The notes under the pieces were generated by a model, which made no database searches, was not told where the DNA came from, and saw only the letters and a list, made by a program, of their open reading frames with translations. Below, piece after piece: positions 1 to 5,496 of a DNA stretch of 9,040 nt. The DNA comes from CAZUVM01 sp964623885 (GTDB lineage: Bacteria > Verrucomicrobiota > Verrucomicrobiia > Limisphaerales > UBA8199), in the NCBI GenBank assembly GCA_964623885.1, contig CAZUVM010000207.1, forward strand, positions 1 through 9,040, written 5' to 3'. Both the position numbers and the translations under genes were made by a program. How positions within the stretch are numbered: the first letter of the stretch is position 1; the number at the start of each line of letters is the position of its first letter.

Positions 1-2
1 AG

Positions 3-80
3 CTCATTAGACTGAATACGCTGGCCACGCTTCGCAATCTTGGCCTGCTCACAGAAGACCTGCGTTGGGTTTCCGCTTGA
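3..80 (+). CDS. C-terminal tail of an unidentified upstream gene (partial)
   Basis: Only the third forward frame is open from the window edge to a TGA at 78-80. It encodes about 25 residues, ending in LRNLGLLTEDLRWVSA. The other two forward frames hit stops within the first 15 bases. The stop lies 3 bp before the GTG start of the rfbC-like gene, a spacing typical of genes in one operon. The fragment is too short to name a family. From context it is probably another nucleotide-sugar or glycan enzyme, but nothing in the residues proves that. Confidence 0.6.
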   Translation, partial: LIRLNTLATLRNLGLLTEDLRWVSA

Positions 81-83
81 CCA

Positions 84-617
84 GTGAGGTTTGCGAAAAC
101 AACGTTGCCCGGCGTTTGGCGCATTGAACTGGAATTACGCGAGGACGAACGCGGCTTTTTCGCACGAACGTATTGCGAGCAGGAGTTTGCCGACCATGGC
201 CTGAACACGCGCTGGCCGCAATGTAATCTGACACTCACCCGCGAGCGCGGCATGATCCGTGGCATGCATTTTCAAGCAGAGCCCTACCCCGAAATTAAGC
301 TAATCCGATGTGCTGCCGGCGCGATCAACGACGTTGTCGTCGACGTGCGGCGCAATTCAGCCACCTACGGGCACTGGGAGGCGTTTGAACTAACCGCTTT
401 AAACCACTCGATCCTTTACGTTCCTGCGGGGTTTGCGCATGGCTTCCAGTGCCTCATCGACAGTTCCGAGGTGTTTTACCAAATGTCGGAGTTCTACCGA
501 CCCGAGCTGGCCCGTGGCATTCGCTGGAATGATCCGGAAGTCGGTATCCGCTGGCCGGTGGCCAATCCAAAGCTCTCAGCCAAAGACCGCGACCTTCCCT
601 TGCTGAGCGCACTGTGA
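84..617 (+). CDS. rfbC: dTDP-4-dehydrorhamnose 3,5-epimerase family protein (RmlC/RfbC-like cupin)
   Basis: A 177-residue protein of the RmlC family, cytoplasmic cupins that epimerise C3 and/or C5 of NDP-4-keto-6-deoxyhexoses on the way to deoxysugars such as rhamnose. The family signature runs the full length: DERGFFARTY near residues 21-30, RGMHFQ at 59-64 with the expected catalytic His62, VPAGFAHGF at 113-121, Tyr132 and Tyr138 in the active-site region, GIRWNDPEVGIRWP at 145-158, and LSAKD with Asp168 at the position expected to pair with the His. Length and motif spacing match the family. The GTG start at 84 places MRFAKTTLPGV exactly where family members begin; no strong Shine-Dalgarno is visible. 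The next gene starts 20 bp downstream. The segment after the catalytic His (PEIKLIRC) resembles the branch found with unusual deoxysugars rather than textbook rhamnose RmlC, so the exact substrate (dTDP or CDP sugar; 3-, 5- or double epimerisation) is open. Confidence 0.9.
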   Translation: MRFAKTTLPGVWRIELELREDERGFFARTYCEQEFADHGLNTRWPQCNLTLTRERGMIRGMHFQAEPYPEIKLIRCAAGAINDVVVDVRRNSATYGHWEAFELTALNHSILYVPAGFAHGFQCLIDSSEVFYQMSEFYRPELARGIRWNDPEVGIRWPVANPKLSAKDRDLPLLSAL

Positions 618-637
618 GATAGCATTAGTCGACGACC

Positions 638-1555
638 ATGAAGATCTTCGTCACAGGCGCATCAGGATTTGTGGGTTCATCTTTCGTTCGGCAGGCGTTG
701 GAGAAAGGTCACGAGGTCGCCGGCTTAATTATTCCGAGCGAGAGAGTCCCGGTCAATGTGCCCAGCACCTCAAAGGTGACCTGGTTGCGCGGCACGCTCG
801 ATCGGGCACCGTGGCCGGAAATCGCCGCATTTGCTCCGGAAGCTTGCCTCCACACCGCATGGGTTACGACACCTGGGATCTATTTCGAGGCTCCGGAGAA
901 CGAGTTTTTCCGCGACACTAGTCTGGTATTTTTGCGCCGCGTTCGCGAGTTGGGCGCGCGTTATATTGTCAGCCTGGGCAGCAGCATCGAATATCGAATA
1001 ACGTCCGAACCACTCTCCGAGGAACGCACCCCTATCGAGCCTTCGACGCTGTACGCGCGGTGCAAGAATGATCTGCGTCGAGCGTTGGAGGAAGACGCGC
1101 AGGCGTGCGGGTTTGGATTGTGCTGGGCGCGGCTGTTCTACCTGTTCGGACCCGGTGAGCACCCGACTAAGCTGTGCAGCTCAATTACCCTTAAGCTGCT
1201 CCGCGGCGAAAGGGTCGTGCTTAAAACTCCCCATAGCGCCAAAGATTACATTTATCGTGAAGACGTCGCGTCGGCGCTGCTGACGATTGTGGAGAAACAG
1301 TTCCGCGGAGTCATCAATGTCGGGACCGGCAAAGCAGTCGCCGTGGAAGACATCGCCCGGCGCCTCGGCAAGTTGCTCGGCCGCCCGGAGCTGATCGAGG
1401 CGATGGAACCGCCAGCGCCGGATCCCTTCCCGTTTGTAGTCGCCGACAATACCCGTCTCCGGCAACTGGGTTGGCGGCAGGAATACGACCTCGACCGCAG
1501 TCTCATCAATATTGTCGCCGCCGTCCGTGAGGCCGCGCGGGCCACTCAGCCGTAA
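638..1555 (+). CDS. NAD(P)-dependent sugar epimerase/dehydratase/reductase (extended SDR)
   Basis: A 305-residue extended short-chain dehydrogenase/reductase, a cytoplasmic enzyme acting on nucleotide sugars. The N-terminus MKIFVTGASGFVGS carries the GxxGxxG dinucleotide-binding motif at residues 7-13. The catalytic pair is Tyr139 and Lys143 (YARCK), with candidate catalytic serines in SLGSS at 112-116. The C-terminal substrate domain has DYIYREDVA near 203-211, INVGTGKAVAVEDIA near 226-240 and the usual D-N-T-R-L-x-x-L-G-W element near 270-279. It follows the rfbC-like gene by 20 bp on the same strand, so it most likely carries out the next step on the same nucleotide sugar, either 4-keto reduction or 4-epimerisation. 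The protein resembles generic NDP-4-keto-6-deoxyhexose reductases more than a strict RmlD, and its product sugar cannot be read from sequence alone. Its last 10 bases overlap the stop end of the converging glycosyltransferase gene. Confidence 0.88.
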   Translation: MKIFVTGASGFVGSSFVRQALEKGHEVAGLIIPSERVPVNVPSTSKVTWLRGTLDRAPWPEIAAFAPEACLHTAWVTTPGIYFEAPENEFFRDTSLVFLRRVRELGARYIVSLGSSIEYRITSEPLSEERTPIEPSTLYARCKNDLRRALEEDAQACGFGLCWARLFYLFGPGEHPTKLCSSITLKLLRGERVVLKTPHSAKDYIYREDVASALLTIVEKQFRGVINVGTGKAVAVEDIARRLGKLLGRPELIEAMEPPAPDPFPFVVADNTRLRQLGWRQEYDLDRSLINIVAAVREAARATQP

Positions 1556-2517
1556 ACATTCTTCGGATGCCGCCGGCGTCCGCCAAGCTTGTACACTGCG
1601 ATTTCCCGAAGTTCTACCACAGCCTGTGCCATGCACCACGCCAGCGCGCCGCTGATGGGCCGGGCCGTGTCTACAATTTTTCGCGCATAATCACGCTGGT
1701 TGACCTGGCGAAACCGCTTGGCTTTGATTCCCGAACGCACCGCAAAGAGGCCCTTGAGCTTGAATTGCCGCACGAATCCGGGCGTGGCGCCGCGTAACTG
1801 CTCCAGCATTTGCATTGCGCGCCACTCATCGAGAATCAGGGATTGGATTTGTGGCGCGCTGGTCGAAGTCTCGTTCGTGCCGTGCCAGCGGTACTGAACC
1901 AGTATGTCGTGCACGCACACGATGCGCTCGCAGAATTGCGCCCACTCCGCCCAATACACCACGTCCGCCAGAATCGGCATATCCAGCCGAAACTGGCAGG
2001 GTGCCTTTTGTCCGGCTGTCTTCATTAGCGACCCGCTGAAGGCCTGGTTGGCGATCTCGGCCTTCTCCCGCATGAAATCTTCCTTCCGCTTCACTTCCGT
2101 GATGCCGCTGACCTTGCCGGATATGCTCAGGCGCCCGTTGTTTTCGTCAATCCGCTCGTCAAGCGAATAAGCCAGTCCCCGCCCCTTGCATGTCTCCAGG
2201 GCACCGATTAGGCGCGAATAGAACTCTGGTTGAATTCTGTCGTCGGCGCAGAGGATGTGCAGAAAATCGGTTTGGTCGGCCAATTCCAGCCCCCGGTTGA
2301 AGTTGCCGAACAGCCCGAGGTTGGTCTCGTTGCGCCGCCACTCAATCTTAACGCCCTTGAAACCACTGACCAACTCCTCGGTTTTATCGGTTGAACCGTT
2401 GTCCTGCACGATCACGCGGTCTGGCTGCAGCTTCTGCGCCGCCACCGATTGCAGCGTCTGCAGAATGAATTCCTCGCCATTATACACAGGGACGACGGTG
2501 ATCAGTTTCGACTTCAT
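1546..2517 (-). CDS. family 2 glycosyltransferase (GT-A fold)
   Basis: A 323-residue GT2 glycosyltransferase that would move a sugar from a nucleotide donor onto a glycan or lipid-linked acceptor at the cytoplasmic membrane face. Seen directly: the opening strand LITVVPVYNGEEFILQTLQSV (residues 5-25), VQDNGSTDKTEEL near 37-49 with the nucleotide-binding Asp39, NLGLFGNFNRGLELA near 66-80, and the metal-binding DxD-like motif in LCADDRI at 89-95. No transmembrane helix is evident. I chose the ATG at 2515-2517 because the family always begins just before this first beta strand. An in-frame start at 2589 would add 24 residues (MGACDLSDFSSLSQ...) unlike any GT2 N-terminus. It lies 83 bp downstream of lhgO on the same strand and may be co-transcribed. 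Its TGA lies inside the end of the converging epimerase gene. Acceptor and donor are unknown; the context suggests a surface polysaccharide. Confidence 0.88.
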   Translation of the reverse strand: MKSKLITVVPVYNGEEFILQTLQSVAAQKLQPDRVIVQDNGSTDKTEELVSGFKGVKIEWRRNETNLGLFGNFNRGLELADQTDFLHILCADDRIQPEFYSRLIGALETCKGRGLAYSLDERIDENNGRLSISGKVSGITEVKRKEDFMREKAEIANQAFSGSLMKTAGQKAPCQFRLDMPILADVVYWAEWAQFCERIVCVHDILVQYRWHGTNETSTSAPQIQSLILDEWRAMQMLEQLRGATPGFVRQFKLKGLFAVRSGIKAKRFRQVNQRDYARKIVDTARPISGALAWCMAQAVVELREIAVYKLGGRRRHPKNVYG

Positions 2518-2600
2518 GACGGATTGCAGGATACAAAACCAGGGGCATTGCGACAAGCTGGAGAAATCAGAGAGATCACAGGCTCCCAAAGCAGATAAGT

Positions 2601-3809
2601 TTAGATCTCCGGCGCGACCTGTCTCAAAATCTCCTCCGCGATTGCGAGGCTGGCCGTGGCGGCAGGGCTAGGCGCATTAAGGATATGCAGGCCCTTCGGT
2701 TGGCTGACAAAACAGAAATCCTGCAGCAGATTTCCGTCAGGCGACATCGCCTGTGCCCGGACTCCCGCGCCGCCCGGCTCCAGATCTTCCAATTGAATTT
2801 CCGGGACCAAACGCTGCAATGACTCGCAGAATAAGCGCCGGCTGAAGGAGCGCTTCATTTCCGCCCAACTCATTTGGCGATGCTTGGCCAAAAATCGCCA
2901 CAGGCCTGAGAAACTCAAAGCGTCAAACAAATCGGCCACGTTGACGGTCGTTTTCCGGTATCCCTCGCGCGAAAAGGCGAGCACGGCGTTTGGCCCCGCC
3001 TCGATGCCGCCATGAATGAGGCGCGTGAAATGGACCCCCAGGAACGGAAATTGCGGGTCCGGCACGGGATAGATGAGATTCCGTACCAGATGCTGTCGCT
3101 CCTTTTTGATTTTATAGTATTCGCCGCGGAAGGGTACGATTCGTACTTCACGCTTTTGCCCCGACATTTGGCTCACTCTGTCGCAGTGCAGCCCGGCACA
3201 GTTAATAAAGAAATCGGCTGGAAACTCTCCTGCCGTAGTTTCATGCACCCATCCCGCGCCATTCGCATGCATCGCAGTTACTTTGGCGCCGGTCACCACT
3301 TTACCCCCACGTTCTTCTATCCCTTTAACCAGGGCCGCGCATACGGCGGCATAATCCACAATGCCTTCCTGTGGCACCCGCAAGCCAGCAACCCCACCCA
3401 CGTGCGGTTCGACTTCCAGCATTTGTTCTCGCGTTAGCATCTGCAGGCCTTGCAACCCGTTCTGCTGGCCGCGCTCGTGAAGGTTTTTCAACCGCGGGAG
3501 TTCGGAATCATCGACCGCGACCACCAGTTTTCCGCAAATCTCATGTGCAATTCCATGCTCGCGGCAAAAGGCAACCATTTCCTGGATCCCGGAGACAGCA
3601 AGCCGCGCTTTCAACGATCCAGGCTTGTAGTAAAGCCCGCAGTGGAGGACACCACTATTATGCCCGGTCTGGTGACGACCTGGAGCCTTTTCCTTTTCGA
3701 GTACGGTAATGCTGGCAGCCGGGAATTGTCGGACGGCTTTAAACGCCGTAGTCAAACCGACGATGCCGCCGCCAATAATATTGAGGCGAACTGGTTTCAA
3801 AGGCTTCAA
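2601..3809 (-). CDS. lhgO: L-2-hydroxyglutarate oxidase (FAD-dependent, DAO family)
   Basis: A 402-residue flavoprotein of the LhgO/YgaF family, which oxidises L-2-hydroxyglutarate to 2-oxoglutarate and passes electrons to the membrane quinone pool or to oxygen. Seen directly: the FAD-binding NIIGGGIVGLTTAF at 10-23, the ribose-binding acid in VLEKEK at 36-41, the family hallmark TGHNSGVLHCGLYYKPGSLK at 48-67, GIVDYAAVC mid-protein, INCAGLHCDRVS, FRGEYYKI, GAGVRAQAMSPDG near the C-terminus, and NAPSPAATASLAIAEEI at 378-394. Length is typical of the family. The start is uncertain: it is a TTG at 3807-3809, with a second in-frame TTG three codons on at 3800. Neither has a clear Shine-Dalgarno, and no in-frame ATG is close. 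The gene faces away from the DegT-family gene and precedes the glycosyltransferase on the same strand. Its place beside glycan genes is unusual; a related hydroxy-acid substrate cannot be excluded. Confidence 0.92.
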   Translation of the reverse strand: MKPLKPVRLNIIGGGIVGLTTAFKAVRQFPAASITVLEKEKAPGRHQTGHNSGVLHCGLYYKPGSLKARLAVSGIQEMVAFCREHGIAHEICGKLVVAVDDSELPRLKNLHERGQQNGLQGLQMLTREQMLEVEPHVGGVAGLRVPQEGIVDYAAVCAALVKGIEERGGKVVTGAKVTAMHANGAGWVHETTAGEFPADFFINCAGLHCDRVSQMSGQKREVRIVPFRGEYYKIKKERQHLVRNLIYPVPDPQFPFLGVHFTRLIHGGIEAGPNAVLAFSREGYRKTTVNVADLFDALSFSGLWRFLAKHRQMSWAEMKRSFSRRLFCESLQRLVPEIQLEDLEPGGAGVRAQAMSPDGNLLQDFCFVSQPKGLHILNAPSPAATASLAIAEEILRQVAPEI

Positions 3810-3820
3810 GATTAACTATG

Positions 3821-3849
3821 CTGCTAATTCCCGTGCGCAGGGCTAGCAG
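3821..3849. promoter_or_regulatory. stem-loop just upstream of lhgO
   Basis: CTGCTA (3821-3826) pairs with TAGCAG (3844-3849), and an inner CCC/GGG step (3830-3832 with 3840-3842) can extend the stem. It starts about 11 bp upstream of the lhgO TTG, so on the minus strand it would lie in the lhgO leader or promoter. There is no T-run, so it does not look like an intrinsic terminator. Its function is inferred only from position. Confidence 0.3.
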
Positions 3850-3857
3850 TCAACAAA

Positions 3858-3869
3858 TTGTCCGGACAA
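3858..3869. promoter_or_regulatory. perfect 12-bp palindrome, possible operator between divergent genes
   Basis: TTGTCCGGACAA is a perfect 12-bp palindrome in the divergent region between lhgO and the DegT-family gene. On the minus strand it sits 4 bp upstream of a TTGACT hexamer (plus-strand 3848-3853) that could be a -35 element for lhgO, but no good -10 box follows at the usual spacing. A dimeric regulator could bind here; no family can be named. Confidence 0.35.
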
Positions 3870-3876
3870 CAAACGA

Positions 3877-3924
3877 CGGCGTCAAGATGGTTTGGAATTG
3901 CATGGGAATGCGTCCTTGACGCCG
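3877..3924 (+). promoter_or_regulatory. nested hairpin in the leader of the DegT-family gene
   Basis: CGGCGTCAAG (3877-3886) and CTTGACGCCG (3915-3924) are a perfect 10-bp inverted repeat. Inside the 28-nt loop, GCAT (3900-3903) and ATGC (3908-3911) form a small hairpin closed by GGGA, which fits the GNRA tetraloop pattern. The element lies 130 bp upstream of the DegT-family ATG. A second compact hairpin, ACGGC-CAGT-GCCGT, follows at 3991-4004. It could be a structured 5' leader, a protein-binding site or chance. It matches no riboswitch class I recognise. Confidence 0.35.
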
Positions 3925-4041
3925 AACTGAAACCGGCCATCTTCATTCCAGAGTGAGCGTTCGAACTAGCAAAACCCATGCGCTTCGAACACGGCCAGTG
4001 CCGTTCTTCGGAGAGCCCTGCCCCACCTCGACGTTCCAATA

Positions 4042-4048
4042 GAAAGGA
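4042..4048 (+). promoter_or_regulatory. ribosome-binding site of the DegT-family gene
   Basis: The purine-rich GAAAGGA ends 5 bp before the ATG at 4054. It is the clearest Shine-Dalgarno-like sequence in the window and supports this start, and with it the twin-arginine N-terminus. Confidence 0.65.
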
Positions 4049-4053
4049 TAATT

Positions 4054-5391
4054 ATGTCCCTACCAGGCAATTCCCCTCAGTTTTCGCGGCGTAATTTTCT
4101 AAAGTCCAGCACCGTGGCGGTAGCAGGACTGTCATTGGTTGATTACGGTTCCGCCGCGCCGAAGGCTGAGAAACTCGCCCTCGCAGGAGGACCCAAGACG
4201 GTCACTTGTTCCGCCAAGGAATATGCCGAACTAACTCGCTGGCCGCGTTACGGTGAGGCTGAAAAGCTGGCTCTGTGCGCTTTGTTGGACGACAATAAAT
4301 TCTACGACGAACTTCCCCAATTCGAAAAGGAATGGAAGGATTACACTGGCTCAGCATTTGTGAAACAACACGGCAATGGGTCCAGCGCGCTCACGAGCAT
4401 GTATTTCGCTCTCAATTTGCCTGCCGGCAGCGAGATCATGGTGCCTTCCTACACCTTTGTGGCCACTTGCCTGGCGATGCGCTTTTTCGGATGCGTGCCT
4501 GTTTTCATCGATATCGATCCCAAGACAGCGGTTTTCGACCTTGAAGATGCCAAGCGGAAGCTCACGCCGCGGACCAAAGCATTAGTGGTCATGCACTCTT
4601 GGGGCATGCCTTGCGAGATGGACCGCATTGCAGAGTGGGCGAAGGAGAAGGGACTGATCCTGCTCGAAGACGCTGCGCACGCGCATGGCGCGTCGATGCA
4701 AGGCAAGAAGCTCGGCACCTGGGGAGCGATGGGCATCTTCAGTTTTCAGGCTTCCAAAGTGATGCCGTCGATTGAGGGTGGCATGGGCATGTACCAGAGT
4801 CGCGAGTACTACGAGCGCGCAGCCGCCTTTGGCGAATACACGGATCCGGAGAAATTCCCGCCGGACAGCCCGGTCCATGCCTACACCGGAACTGGATTCG
4901 GCCAGAAGTATAGAATGCATCCGCTGGCCGCCGCGCTAGCGCGGCAACAACTCAAAGGGCTCGACAGCCGCAATGCGCTCGTCGCGAAAAATGTGCGCGC
5001 TATGAACGGCCCCCTCACGCGGCTCAAAGGTATAACCGAGCCTCGCTTGCGTTCGGACCAGGGTCGCGTGTATTACAACGGCAATATGCTTTTCGTCGAT
5101 TTCAACAAACTCGGCTTTAGCCGCGACGCGCTAATCAAAGCTCTTAAAGCCGAAGGACTCCAAGCGCGGTTTTGGGATTATCCGGAGCAGCACAAACTCA
5201 AGATCTATTCCGAGGCGAAATGGTGGCATCACCTGCCAACCATTCCGGAATCGATGCCCGGGAATGCGTATGTGAATGCCAATCACATTTTCCTGCCGGT
5301 GTTTTACGGAGAAGCTTCGGAGATTACCCGGCAGTACGTTCGAGCATTCGAAAAAGTTTGGGCACACCAGGAAAGCCTGGCTAAGGCGTAG
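4054..5391 (+). CDS. DegT/DnrJ/EryC1/StrS-family PLP protein with twin-arginine signal
   Basis: A 445-residue fold-type I PLP protein of the DegT/DnrJ/EryC1/StrS family, whose usual members aminate keto-sugars bound to nucleotides. Catalytic features are present: GNGSSAL at 107-113 for cofactor phosphate binding, LLEDAAHAHGA with Asp206 for the pyridine nitrogen, and FSFQASK with Lys235 as the expected Schiff-base lysine, followed by EGG at 241-243. The region KYRMHPLAAALARQQL matches the family's NYRMSELQAA block in altered form. Ahead of this lies SRRNFLK at 11-17, a near-consensus Tat motif. A short hydrophobic stretch follows (STVAVAGLSLV, 19-29), with a plausible cleavage zone near GSAAPKAEK. 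The N-terminus is fixed by a good ribosome-binding site. This predicts a folded, cofactor-loaded protein exported to the periplasm, where nucleotide sugars are absent, so its substrate is unclear. The usual H before the lysine is Q, and the Gly before the conserved Glu is Ile240. Divergent from lhgO; no co-directional partner is close. Confidence 0.9.
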   Translation: MSLPGNSPQFSRRNFLKSSTVAVAGLSLVDYGSAAPKAEKLALAGGPKTVTCSAKEYAELTRWPRYGEAEKLALCALLDDNKFYDELPQFEKEWKDYTGSAFVKQHGNGSSALTSMYFALNLPAGSEIMVPSYTFVATCLAMRFFGCVPVFIDIDPKTAVFDLEDAKRKLTPRTKALVVMHSWGMPCEMDRIAEWAKEKGLILLEDAAHAHGASMQGKKLGTWGAMGIFSFQASKVMPSIEGGMGMYQSREYYERAAAFGEYTDPEKFPPDSPVHAYTGTGFGQKYRMHPLAAALARQQLKGLDSRNALVAKNVRAMNGPLTRLKGITEPRLRSDQGRVYYNGNMLFVDFNKLGFSRDALIKALKAEGLQARFWDYPEQHKLKIYSEAKWWHHLPTIPESMPGNAYVNANHIFLPVFYGEASEITRQYVRAFEKVWAHQESLAKA

Positions 5392-5496
5392 GAGAGACCA
5401 CATGGCAGCGTCGCGAAGCTAGCTAAAGGGTGCGGCAAAACATTTCAAGGCCGAATCGCGACGTCCGAAATCCGAACAGAAAGGCTGAGGAACAAC
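5392..5496. other. intergenic gap between converging genes, with a long-loop inverted repeat
   Basis: This 105-bp gap separates the 3' ends of the DegT-family gene and the TIGR03790 gene. CGTCGCGA (5409-5416) and TCGCGACG (5456-5463) form a perfect 8-bp inverted repeat with a 39-nt loop. There is no T-tract on either strand, so I do not call an intrinsic terminator. No open frame of note was seen. Confidence 0.4.

Noticed and set aside
1181..1639. Minus-strand open frame of 152 codons across the epimerase and glycosyltransferase ends
   Set aside because: It is antisense to the well-supported epimerase gene and its residues show no recognisable motif.
2518..2589. Longer N-terminus for the glycosyltransferase
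   Set aside because: The added 24 residues precede the universal first beta strand of GT2 enzymes and look like translated leader sequence.
3012..3437. Plus-strand open frame of 141 codons within lhgO
   Set aside because: It is antisense to a full-length LhgO with intact motifs and shows no family resemblance of its own.
5409..5463. Rho-independent terminator between the converging genes
   Set aside because: The 8-bp inverted repeat has a 39-nt loop and no T-tract on either strand.
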